From assembly GCF_016545825.1 (NCBI RefSeq), contig NC_052613.1, positions 3,348,001 through 3,412,000 of the forward strand: a stretch of 64,000 nucleotides of DNA, in the 5' to 3' direction. The stretch is from Eucalyptus grandis (lineage: Eukaryota > Streptophyta > Magnoliopsida > Myrtales > Myrtaceae). The notes below the pieces were generated by a model. That model was given only the letters and a program-made list of their open reading frames with translations, did no database searches and was not told where the DNA came from. The position numbers and the translations under genes were made by a program. Shown one piece after another: positions 23,721-34,559 of this stretch. How positions within the stretch are numbered: the stretch's first letter is position 1; each line of letters opens with the position of its first letter.

Positions 23721-24909
23721 GCAAAAACTCGAATTGATATATCCGTGACAAACTCACTCCAAACTAACTTTTATGTCACAAAAAAATTTCAAATTGGTTT
23801 ACCGGTGTCACATTTACTCCAAACCAATGCACCCACACCACATTGTCGCGACCTATCTCTCGAAGGAGGAAATATGTTTAAAAGTATTGTCTAAAGGATG
23901 GGCTTATAGCCCATAATCAGGCAAAGGCCCTTTCAAGCCCATAATCAGGCATGGGCCCTTTCAGGTACATACCTCATTTGACATTGGATGTTCAAATTGA
24001 GAGTATGGAAATTTTCTAAAGAAAGAGACCCTAACCAACTTATTAGGTTGGCTAGAAACCAAGTGAGGCATAAGAGTGTACCTCATTTTCTACTAACTAG
24101 AAAATCTAGGGTTAGGGACTTGATTATACTAATTAGTCAATTAGTACTATTTCAATCTAATATTGTTTATTTTAAAAGAAAAAGATTTTTTGTTAGGCAA
24201 TTTGGATTGATTTTATATATATCTACTAATATGCGAGGCGATCATATGGGTGTACAATTTATTAGCGTGACAATCAACAACCAAGGAAAGTATTAAATAC
24301 ATTTCATGGGATAGCTTAGACTTAACACTAAGGAAAAAATAAATAGACTAAAAGGAAGCCAAAATAATGTATTATGTCATGCAATCAAGGACATTTGTCT
24401 CTAAGAACAATTAAAACACTAAGGTAAAGCCTAAGGGCTTGATCAACCTTGAGTATAATTCTAAATTGAAAGACTTCCACTTTTCAGGAGAAAATAACCC
24501 AAAGTTTTAACCTTTTTGAGGATTTTTAATTTTTAATTTTTTAAAGAATTTTCACATTTTCGAGAAAATTGAATTTTGAATTTTCCAAAAAAATCGAGAT
24601 TTTTAATCTTTTGAATTTTTTTATTTTTCTAATTACTCTTGAAATGCTTAGACATTTCCAAATTTACGAATTTTTTGAAAATTTTTGAATTTGTCTTATT
24701 TTTAATATTTTTGAAATAAAACGAATTTTTAATATTTTCTGAAATTTTTTGAATTTTTTTAATGTTCTCTTAAATTTTTGCATTTTTGAAAAAAATTATT
24801 TTTATTTTTTTCAATTTTTTGGAAAAGTTATCTTACTTTGTCCTTTTTCGCCATTTCTTTTCATTATCCCTGTTTTATTTCTTTTTCTTTCACCCTTGCG
24901 GGTGGTCTT
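23721..24909. other. Gene-free, possible truncated LTR
   Basis: Starts near TTGTCGCGACCT (23844), a terminus style seen in Gypsy-type LTRs. It then becomes extremely T-rich (about 24530-24830), like the AT-rich part of the big element's LTRs. No second end or target duplication was found, so this is only a hint. Confidence 0.3.
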
Positions 24910-24917
24910 CTTAGCAC

Positions 24918-25506
24918 TAGAGGTGAGCATGGTCCGGATTGAGCGGCGAGTGTCACGAATGATCCAAAGCGACTGAGGCGAATGTCGAGTGCCGAGCAGA
25001 GAAGTTATTTTTTTCAATTTTGGCAAATTAAAGACTAAGAGGACAAATAAGACAGAAGAGAACGAATATTAGAGGAGGATGTCATAAGGAGTTGTTTATG
25101 CATTTTTGGACACCGTGAGAATTCTTCACAAAAACATTTTCCACATTTGAAAATTATGACTATTGACATTATAAAAGACATTAAAGATTTTAAGTTATTA
25201 AATAATAATGTAAAATTACTTGAACTTCTCACTAAAAGAGCTATTTAATGTTATTAACGCTATTTATTTTAAAATTTTCTCTATATAAAAAATTATAAAT
25301 AATATTTATATATATATATAGTTAGGGTTAGTCCGGATTGGACCGATCCGGAACTCTTATGACCGAAAACCGACCCACACAATGCTAGTTTAGGAATTTG
25401 AGAACCAATGACCGACCTAATCTCCCTGGGAACCGAACTAGGATCAGCAGGGCTGAGCCGGTCCAGGGTCAGTCTAGGGTTGACCCTGGACCAATGCTCA
25501 CCCCTA
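24918..25506. mobile_element. hAT-type MITE
   Basis: 589 bp with imperfect terminal inverted repeats (left TAGAGGTGAGCATGGTCCGG; right, read inward, TAGGGGTGAGCATTGGTCCA). It is flanked by a perfect 8-bp target duplication, CTTAGCAC, at 24910-24917 and 25507-25514. Eight-bp duplications and TAGGGGTG ends are hallmarks of hAT elements. No coding capacity. Confidence 0.9.
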
Positions 25507-26040
25507 CTTAGCACGCCCGAAGCCACATACTTCCTACACTCTTTCAAACTCATCAACCAAACCGACTCTATTTTAAATGAGCCTCACCACACTTTGTGGC
25601 TAGCACCCACACCACCCATGCTCAAGCCACCATTGAGCCGACACCTGCTCTCTCGCCCATAGGGACAAGGAGGAGAACGGGACACACCTTGCACAAAAAT
25701 CACAACATATGGCCATAAGCTCAAATCACGATAGTATAAACTCGAAATGAATGAAATGGAAGTGTGTAAAATGGCAAAAAAACACGTCTAGCAACGGTGG
25801 ACGCCTATAATTAGGGGTGTGCAACCGGACCGGGTCAACCCGGTTCCCGGTTCGGCCCACCCGAAAAACAGGGTCGGGAATCGGTTCCGGTTGAAACCAG
25901 TCCGGGAACCGGTTCCCAAAGCTCAGACCCTGTTTGAACCGGTCCAGGAACCGGTTCCGAGGGAATACCCACCCGGGAACCGGATCGACCGGATCGGTTT
26001 GGGAACCGGTTTGAGAACCGGTTTTGGGCCCCAAAACAAA

Positions 26041-26402
26041 ACCCTAGACTTTCTAACCTTACTCTCGGTCTCTCACGCAGCACGCTCGTCGCTCTCAGCC
26101 TCTCACGGTCTCACCTCCACCGATCCATCCGAGCGGAAGCAGCATCGCCTTCCTCCAGATCAGTGCCCCCATCTTGGTCCCGGCCATCCTCGCCACCCCG
26201 GCGCCGTCAGCCTCGCTGCTCGAGAAGGTTGGGTGCAAGACGTTCGCGAGCCTCCTCGTCTCGACACCGGGTCGACTTCTCACGGGTGGCCAGCACGGTG
26301 CTCAAGTCCACCCCGTCGCGATCTTCATCGTTGACAGCGTCCTCCTCCACGCCGAGCTGTTCGGCAAGTCCCCGTCCCCCGTGCCGGCGCCGTCGCTGGT
26401 AA
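26041..26402 (+). pseudogene. Probable captured first-exon fragment inside the hAT element
   Basis: Directly after the hAT subterminal repeats comes AAAACCCTAGACT, a 5'-UTR-like start. GC-rich sequence follows, ending in CTGGTAAGC, a good splice donor at about 26401. T-rich intron-like DNA follows. One frame gives ISAPILVPAILATPAPSASL followed by a segment with VHPVAIF, but the identity is unclear. VHPVAIF also occurs near the N-terminus of eIF3f/MPN proteins; the match is too short to rely on. No ATG opens that frame. I infer a host gene 5' end captured by the transposon. Confidence 0.4.
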
Positions 26403-27921
26403 GCACGATTTTTACTCTTCGTCTTGAGCTGCCGGCTAATTAGTTCTACTTACCCCCGCGCCGGCGCTGTCGATGTTTGCTCTTTTGATTCGTTCTTGTA
26501 TTGCAAGTCTGGTGTTTTTTTTTCTCGGTGGGACGAATCTTGAGAATTGGTCAGGAGTTGAGCGAACGAGCGAACGAGCATTTGAGGTTATTGTGAATCA
26601 CGATTTTGGTTTTTGGGTCTGTGTTTGTTTTGTGAATAGAGATTGCTGCTTTGCCTTTTTTTGGTGAGTAGCTTGGATCTGCGATTTTCTCTCTGTGAGG
26701 TTCATCTGTGCCTGTGGGCTGCAGATCTGGGTCTGAATAATTTCAACTTTGTGATCAGCTTTTTCATCATCTGAATTTTAGGGGTTATCGCTCTTTATCT
26801 GCTTGTGCTTTTGTGTTGAAATTGTGGTGATTGTCAATTTATCTGATTTTTTGAGCTGCACGAAGGCGTGGATTTAATATTTGGAGGATTAAGCATTTGG
26901 CTACTCAGCAATTTGTTTTTATTGCGTTGTGAATATTCATTTTTGTGGACATGGCTATAGGTGCGTTGACTTGTCATGCGCTGACTCTAATGTGTCTCTC
27001 CCCTTTCCAGGGGATGCTCATGCACCTGAGAACATAGAAATGAGTCATGATCCGGTCATGGCTTTGATTTTGTTTGTTGATCTTTCTTTGTGCCCTTTCT
27101 CTCTATGATGCTGGTCTGCTCCTATTTCACGCATGATTTGATCAACCGAGACTAATGTGGATCTTATTCAGTTTAGACCTTAAAGTTGATGCATGAAATT
27201 AAGTCTTCTCTCACAATGAGTGGTTACACTGATCTGATAATAACACATAGTTCTAGGTGGCAAAACTGCTTCATCATGTGTCTGGTCATATATATGTATG
27301 TATAACTGAGGAGATATTATGAAATTGGAGTCTCAGTCGATTGCTTAAAGAAGCTTTGTCAAATTTCTTAACTTGTATGAAGTAATTGATGTATCTTATG
27401 CTTGCTGTATTACCTCAGAGGCTAAATTTCTTCTCGCGCTATGTATTTGGTGTTTCCTTGGGTTTTTCGCTTTACTGCCCGATTAAGTGGCTCCTTGGCT
27501 CCTTTTCCTTTTGGTTGACTTGAATTTGGTTTAGCACCAGAACTTGTAGTATGATCATATCATCAGTAGATTTGCACTTCTTATTTTTTCTTTTGAGTGG
27601 ATTGATGGTCAACTTCTTCAAGTGAGGATATCACTTTAAAGCTAACGTTTGTCTTGCTTGGTGTTGGCTTCCTAAGTGAAACTTGTAGTTGTCATGTTCT
27701 ATTCCTTCCACCAACTTTTGTCTTTCCACTGTATATATGTTTTGATATATTATCATCAATTTGAATCTCTGTAGTTATAGCGCTTCATTTTTGGAGTATC
27801 ATCTTTTGGTCTTCTAACAAATTAATTTCATTATAGTGGACCATGTGCTTCATACTTGCTCCGTAAAAGAGCCCTTTACAATGACATGTCAAGTTAATGC
27901 TCTAGTGTGGTGATATAAGAT

Positions 27922-28085
27922 AGTCAATATACCCCATAGGATCAACTAAGTGGTTAAGGGCATACTTATATGTGTGAATTTGGCACGCCGTACAAGTTTG
28001 ATTCCCACACCACTGAGTACAAACATTTTCAGGGGTTTGCCTACCTAAGGTCCTAAGGTGGGTGCCTCAATCCTAGTTATAAAAA
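27922..28085 (+). mobile_element. tRNA-derived SINE inside the hAT element
   Basis: 164 bp with an A-box-like AAGTGGTTAAGGG (27949-27961), a B-box-like CAAGTTTGATTCC (27993-28005) and an A-rich tail. Flanking duplication ATATAAGA at 27914-27921 and 28086-28093. Box spacing fits an internal Pol III promoter. Confidence 0.6.
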
Positions 28086-28756
28086 AATATAAGAGTGATT
28101 ACCTAGGAGGAGTGGGAAGAAGTTAGCACAAACTTTGACAGATCAGAATATCTGCTTGAGAATCCATGTTGTTTCAGAATGGTAAGTTATTGCACATCTT
28201 TCTTGTGAGAAAACGAATGCCTCAAGTTGTTGCATTCTATTTTTTTCTGGTTTCAGCAGTTGATGTATGCCATTGTTGGCATTGTTGCAGCTTAAATATC
28301 ATGGAAGCGGTCGAGATGCGATGATTGGTTTGTTGATGGGGCATTGGAATACGATCAATTCTTCTTTTTGCCTTTTCTTTACAACAAATGCTCAATGGAG
28401 TTAAGAGTGGATACCTGTGGTGTGATGAAATACTCTCTTTCTTTTCCTTTTCTAGTGATGTTATGAGGTACAAATTATTTGCTACAACGGTGGATGTGCT
28501 GATCGATATGAATGTTAAACGCTTTATTTTAAATATGAGTGTTGTACATTAATTTTTGCAAAACAGGTTCCAATATAAACGGGGTTGACCATTTGTTCCC
28601 GGACGGAAAAACAAGGTGGGTCGGGGAACGGGGTCCAATGTAAACAGCGAGGGTCGGGAAAGGGGTCAAAAAAAGAGAATCGGTTATAACAGGGTCGGGA
28701 ACAGGGTTCAGGTCTAGACCCTACCTACCCTGGACCCGATCACCCCTACCTATAAT

Positions 28757-29285
28757 GGACAAAAGTTCAAGGATACTAACGCGGGCTTCACTCAAGCATT
28801 TATACAAACAGTTCGCGTGCATTACCGAATCTTAAGATTTCCGACTCAACCGGGACCCGAAATGGTACTAAGATCCTCGAAACACGACCAAAAACACACG
28901 GAGACTTGGCTAGAGATCCATGGGGGCCGGAGGGACCGAAGCTCGTGCCAACTAGTCAGCCACGAGCTCCGGCCCGACGCACCCTGAAAAACGGAAGACC
29001 CACGGGCGAAAGGGAGGCCTACCTGGGTCCAAATGGCAAGCAACGGGCGGACCTCAGGCGACGACGAAACGCTCGTTCTCGTTCTCGCTCTCGCTCTCGT
29101 TCTCTCTCTCTCTCTCTCTCTCTGGGTCGTTACCTCTCGCTCACTCAAGCTCTCTCGCGTCCCTCTCTCTCCCTCTTGCGATCTGGCTCCAGCCAAGAAA
29201 GAAGAGGTTCCCCTCACCGACCACTCACCATTAAACCCGAATATCAATACTAGTGAAACAAATTAAGTACGACAATAAAGAAAAT
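28757..29285. other. Spacer with CT microsatellite
   Basis: GC-richer than its surroundings, with CTCTC/TCTCG tracts at about 29080-29170. Open frames here are low-complexity (Arg/Ser or Leu/Ser) and are not credible genes. Confidence 0.45.
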
Positions 29286-29289
29286 GCCA

Positions 29290-29835
29290 AAAAAAGATGT
29301 TATGAAAATCTCTATCTTATCAACTCCATTTGATCTGTAATCAACCATGTTACCAAATAATGAAAAAGCCAAAAAGGAATTATCTATCCTACCCTCTCCA
29401 TTTGGTCTGTAATTAATTATTTTACCAAATAAATAAGAAAATGGCCAGAAAAGCTATTATGAAAATCTCTTCCCTATCCTCTCCATTTGGCCTGTAATTA
29501 ATGATTTAACCATATTAATAAGAACACCAAAACAAAGTGTTATGAAAATCTGGGTCCTATCCTCTCCATTTGGCCTGTAATTTATGATTTTACCAAATAA
29601 ATAAGAAAAGAACCAAAAAAAGTTATTATGAAAATCTCAGTCATATCCTCCCCATTTGGCCTGTAATTAATATTTTTACCTTATAAATAAGAAAAGAGCC
29701 AAAAATGGTATGAAATCTCGGCCCTATCCTCTCCACTTGGTCTGTAATTAATAATTTTACCAAAAAAAAAAAAAGCCAGAAAAAGAGATTGTGAAAATCT
29801 CTGTCTTATCCTCTCCATTTGGTTAGTAATTAATG
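29290..29835 (+). repeat. ~80-bp array upstream of SRO copy 1 (about 7 units)
   Basis: The core CCTCTCCATTTGG(T/C)CTGTAATTAAT followed by TTTTACCAAATAAATAAGAAAA and GTTATGAAAATCT recurs about every 75-87 bp (cores near 29320, 29395, 29481, 29561, 29648, 29728, 29811). The same array precedes the other full SRO units. Confidence 0.88.
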
Positions 29836-29854
29836 ATTTACCAATTTACATGCA

Positions 29855-29990
29855 AAACGGTGGGTGAAGACAGGCCAGGTTGCCCGTTTCGGAGGTTAAG
29901 GTCAAGGACAGCTCCAAGGGCAATATTGTCTTCTCACACGGTTCAACACATCTCATTCCTGTGGTGGCTACCGCCTCTTTGTTTTCACTT
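29855..29990 (+). promoter_or_regulatory. Conserved block B upstream of SRO copy 1
   Basis: GC-richer segment directly after the array, with AAACGGTGG, GGTCAAGGACAG, CCAAGGGCA and CCGCCTCT(T/A)TGT. It recurs at the same place in the other units (44345, 54895 and 62305). A regulatory role is inferred from conservation and position only. Confidence 0.5.
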
Positions 29991-30864
29991 TTCCATTTTA
30001 TTTTTTTCTATAATCTTTTTTTTTTGGTCGGACGATAATCTTATAAGAGCTTACTTAATTTGTAAATTTTTCAATTTTAGTGCACTAATTATCCATAACA
30101 CGAAGCAATGTATTCTCGCATTGTCGCTTGTCGTCACTCCAGCACCTAATAATGGAATATCATTTTATGATAGAATATTCAAATTTTGGGACATTTGATT
30201 AATTCCACGCAAAAGCTCATTTAATTTTGCTAACGAACCATTATTGCGTTCTTGTGCTTAAAGCATACTTAATATGTAGATTTTCAATTTCCGTATCTAT
30301 AACATATATATTTCTTCAGGTTGCTCGTTGACCGCTCTAGCACCTAACCACAAGATTTCTATTTATGACTGAATATCAAGAATTCGGACAGTTCAACTAA
30401 TCTCAATCAATCTCCCGAACGAGCGAGAGAATCATACCGGTTTCATGCATAAATATTATACCTTTTACGTTTCACCGATAGATTCTAAACCGATGATTAG
30501 ACGATCTTGTTAACTAACACTTTTAGGGTGTTCCGTTAACCATACCTAGTAAAGAATTATTCCATTTTCAATGCCCTGATCATGCAAAAATGCAAGGAAG
30601 ACGGTATTTGAAAATGATAAATTTCTATATTATGATGTTCAATGTTGACAAAATTCCAATTAATTTACTTTAGATGAGAGACACTAGCACATGATTCCTC
30701 GCATTAGAACATTTTCTTTTTTTTTTGGGTGTGTATTTTTTATTTTATTATTTTTAATAACGGCCGGTAAGAACTACAAGCACTTCACAGACGACACCGT
30801 CAAATGAAAGGTTCGAAAATCCGCGTGCGAGAGAAACGCGAGAGCAATTCCGCTGGTGTTCTCC

Positions 30865-30871
30865 TATAAAA
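30865..30871 (+). promoter_or_regulatory. TATA box of SRO copy 1
   Basis: CCTATAAAACCC lies ~555 bp before the start codon. A CT-rich leader follows. A 5'-UTR intron is likely, with donor GGGTAAGAG near 31037 and acceptor TTCCAG at 31408, just before ATG 31421. Confidence 0.65.
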
Positions 30872-31420
30872 CCCTTCTCTCGTAGCTCAAACCCCACCTC
30901 CTCTCTTCGTCTTCTTCGAGCACAAACCCTGCTCCTCTCATTCAACCTCGCCATCCCCGTTACGCACACAGCAGACCTACCTCCTGCTCGTTCCTTGTCC
31001 GCGTCCTTCTCTGTTCTGTATCTGGAGAAATCTCGGGTAAGAGCCCTCCTGCCTTCGCTTTCATCGCAGTGTTTCTTCGAAGCCAACCACAATCGCTTTC
31101 CCGGAAGCCTCTGTGCTTCCAACGATGCACACTTTTGTTGCTGAGAATCAGGTTGTCAGCTTTCTCATTTCGTGTCCGCTGCTGTCTTTGTTTTTAAGGC
31201 CTCCTTTGCTTCTTTCGACGATTAAACCAGGAGAACCTCTCGTTAGTGTTTTGGGTTGGTGATCCGCGAGGCTTTGCTTTGCGATTGTCATTTCATGTAC
31301 TAAAAGCTTTTGATCTCCATTCGTTCCGCAACTCGGTTTTTTATTTTTTAATCCATCCGTGCCAATCTCTCGTTATTTTTCTTAACGTGCATCATTTGGA
31401 CGTTCCAGGTTCGGTAGAAA

Positions 31421-33218
31421 ATGTCGGACTACATCGATCAATCTTCGTCACTGACTGTCCCCACCGTCACTTCTGACGTTGTTGCTGAAGAGTTCAACCA
31501 TCTGGCAATCGATGTCGAACGTCCAGATCTGAACAAGAACGATGCGGACGATCAGGTTCTGGATTCGTCCATCTCCAATTGCCTGAGCATTGTCTCTGCT
31601 GATCAATCTGGATCTGCTTCTTTGCTGTTCGATGGCAGCAAGCTGATGGAACTCAGCGAGGGAGACACCGTCTACCGCTTTATCAAGCAGACATTCGTCT
31701 CAAAACTAGGTGACCTTGGGGCGCAAGTTACTGTGGTGGCGATCCACCAGAATGACTACTCCAGCTCCTCGGCGAAAGCACGGGCCGTGGCTTTTCAACT
31801 TTACTCAGAGGCAGTGCAGAAGAAAGGCGGCAGCAACACCGCCAACGTGAGCTACGCATGGTGTGCGACCTCAAAGGAGGAAGTCCCAAAGATCTTCTCC
31901 TGTGGGTTCAACTTTAGTGAGAAGCATGAGAACAATGGCTTCTTTGGTTGTGGAGTTTATTTTGCTCCACTTAATCATCCTCTTGAAAGGTACACGAGTT
32001 CCCTTTTAAGATACTATTTGTAAAGTGGTACGATAATGAAGATATGTCAACATAGCGTGTTACCATATTTCCTTTGTCACATATGATCAGCTATATCTAA
32101 TAGAACTAGTATATTTCACGATCATGTTGTTTTTGGACTCGTGTTAGAATGTTGTGCATAAGATAATATTGGCCTCAAATGGTTTCTTGGTGATGCCTTA
32201 GCGGTGTTAGGTCCGCCACTAGTAATTGCACAAATAATCAGAGAGATACTGTTTGGAAAGTCGTATTTAGCGAGTTGTTGTATTTTCCTTTCATGTTATG
32301 ATTGGTTAAATCCGGTAGACCAAGTATGATGAGTAGTTAAATGCCTCAGATATTTTCTTTATATTGCTTTGGCAGCATTGTGACTGCTCCCGTTGATAAT
32401 GATGGCCTACGACATATGTTGCTTTGCCGTGTCATACTGGGGAAATCAGAGCTTGTTAGTCATGGCTCAGAACAATCTCTCCCTAGTTCAGAACAGTACG
32501 ATTCGGGCATCGATGACTTATCATCTCCAAGAAGATACATAATTTGGAGCACCCACATGAACACTCATGTGTTGCCGGAGATTGTTGTCAGCTTTAGAGC
32601 CCCTTGTTTCTCAAGAGGTAATCCAATTTTCTTTCCCGATCCTGCTTTTTGCATTGATCATATTTGTGTGTTTGACTTTGTCTGTTTTATCAACCGGCCT
32701 GATAATTTGTGGAATTTATACGTAATAGGGTCACTGAGAACTCCGAAGAAATGGAATCCAAACTCCCCTTACATCCCGTTTCGGTTTTTCATGAAGGAAT
32801 TCTCGAAAACCTTCCCTCCATCTGACATTGATTTGGTCTCAAAGTATTATAAAGCTTACAAAGTAAATGCCATATCAACATTGTTATCACGCCGTTTTTC
32901 TTTTTGCTTACCTAATGTTGAATTATTTCATGATCATCATTTTCCAGGAGAGAAGGATGTCAAAGCAGCTGCTAGTACGAATAGTCAGGAAAATCACTGG
33001 TGATAGGTGGCTAATTGGAATCATCAACAGTTTCCGAGCTAAGGTGTGGATTATGATCCCTTTTATAGATAGCAATTCGAAAGCATTTCAATGCCTAGAT
33101 GTCTAGTCATGGGTAGAGAGAGCTCGGGTTGCATCGGAATACAAAGTTGATGACTGTTTCTGTTGCGTTTAGTTGACAGTGAATAATTTATTCTGTCCTA
33201 CAGTATTATCGGGCGTGA
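31421..33218 (+). CDS. SRO protein (PARP-like domain + RST domain), copy 1
   Basis: SRO (Similar to RCD One) proteins are plant nuclear proteins with an inactive-type PARP fold and a C-terminal RST domain that binds transcription factors; Arabidopsis relatives act in stress and redox responses. Short type, like SRO2/3/5 (no WWE domain). Exons: 31421-31989, 32376-32617, 32729-32862, 32948-33043, 33204-33218; phases fit and give ~351 aa. Seen: acidic N-terminus (~1-65), PARP-like part from about residue 75 to 270 (VAIHQN, SYAWCATS, GCGVYFAP, DGLRHMLLCRVILGKSEL, RYIIWSTHMNTHVLPE), RST from about 285 (FPPSDIDLVSKYYKAY, RIVRKITGD). The usual PARP histidine is replaced by Cys. I chose this ATG because all paralogs start at the same place after a similar leader. 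The last-exon frame is uncertain: another frame continues to a TAA shared by all copies. Confidence 0.85.
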
Positions 33219-34470
33219 AGCGGGTGATCGTGGGACCAGGGACGGACTTGAATAAGATTTGGATGCGGGACGTATGAACAAGATAGTTTTTCCATTTTGA
33301 TGAGTTCAGAACACACAGCGGCACGAGCAAATGGTACAAGGAGGAGGCCCATCCGGATTGGACGCTGACGCAGCTGCTGACTCTTATATTGGAAAAAAGA
33401 CTTGGAATTTCTAATTTTCTATGATTTGAACATTTGTGCTTTTTTATAATCATAAACAGCGGTCTTCTCTTGGTCCCTATGTCACATGACTATTTGTTTT
33501 CAATAGAGTATCACAGCTCTTCTTTAGTTTACATGTTTCGGAAATATTTTATGATCTGTGCAATTCTTTTGGAGATGATTACATTTCCACCCAATGATCA
33601 GTCACAACACAACAAGATCCTGAAACTTTTCTTGCAAGCTTTGATAGAAATGGAGGAATGGTGTTTTAGCTAGAAATCTTTGGGAGAACCTTTTATCTCT
33701 AGCGGCCTTTCTTTTCCTGAATTAAGCATCCTCATTAGGTTTGGTCCTTGGCTTGTCATTCAAATTTCCTTTATGGGCAGGTAGCTTAGTTATAGAGGTT
33801 GATGAGTACTGTGAGCATATTCATAATTGGCAGTCGGCCCTATCAATATGGTGGGGGGGTGGAATGATGCACTTTGTTTTGCCCTTGTAGATGCGAAACT
33901 GCCACTAGAAGTTTTCCTCCTTTGAAAGGAATCTCATGCCAAAAGGTCTTTTATCTTATTTATTTTTGGCCATATCTTGGTGGGCATTGGTCAAATTTTA
34001 GCCTTGTTTCAATCTATTGAATTGGAAAAAAAGTAAAAAGTAAAAAGAAAAGAGGTTAGAGATATGGAAGAAGCCCAAACCAGAGTCCCCGTTTTATTGA
34101 TAGTTGGGGAGGATTTCTATTTGACTTGGACTTGGTCGCGTTGTGCAATATGTCCATCCAACCTAGGGGCTCGATCATTAGTAATGTAACTGAGTGATAG
34201 ATGGGAAAGGTTTAAAACTGAAATCTAAGAAAATAAAAGAATGCCATGTCAGGTGATACATGGGACAGTTGGAATATTTGTTAGATAAGGTGAAAAACAA
34301 GAACAAATGTCTAAGGTGTGAAAGCGGTGCTCTTAAGGATAATTCCATTCATCGGAGCATTGAACTCCGTGTTACTTGTTCTAGGGGTGGGAGATATAAC
34401 ATATCTTTCTTCTTTTATGACATGTCTTTATTATAACTTGAAGATTCTCTTTATAGGTAAATGAAGGAGT
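33219..34470 (+). other. 3' UTR and 3' flank of SRO copy 1
   Basis: The first ~350 bp (GGACTTGAATAAGA, GTGGGA, then GTCTTCTCTTGGTCCCTATG) match the region after the other SRO copies, so this includes the 3' UTR. The part near 34060-34150 (ATGGAAGAAGCCCAAACC, TTGATAGTTGGG) matches 39400 and 48570 and marks the end of the duplicated unit. Confidence 0.6.
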
Positions 34471-34559
34471 ATTAATAAAGAAACAAATCAAATCAGACAT
34501 TACAATTCAACTGAAAAAATAAATAAAAATCAAACGATCTAAAACCATTTTAAAAAATG

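Larger units (their letters stand above)
25812..28748. mobile_element. Large non-autonomous hAT element, Pack-type
   Basis: 2,937 bp. Ends TAGGGGTGTGC and (read inward) TAGGGGTGATCGGGTCC. Perfect 8-bp target duplication CCTATAAT at 25804-25811 and 28749-28756. Both subterminal regions are rich in CCGGTTC/GGGTCGGGAAC motifs, as is usual for hAT subterminal repeats. No transposase. The interior looks like host gene sequence (26041-26402) followed by T-rich intron-like DNA, and it contains a SINE at 27922-28085. Confidence 0.88.

Noticed and set aside
26163..26443. Calling the captured fragment eIF3f
   Set aside because: Only VHPVAIF and a few residues agree; the rest does not fit, and a 7-residue match is not enough.
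28846..29266. Overlapping frames on both strands around the CT microsatellite
   Set aside because: Arg/Ser and Leu/Ser low complexity from CTCTC and TCTCG tracts.
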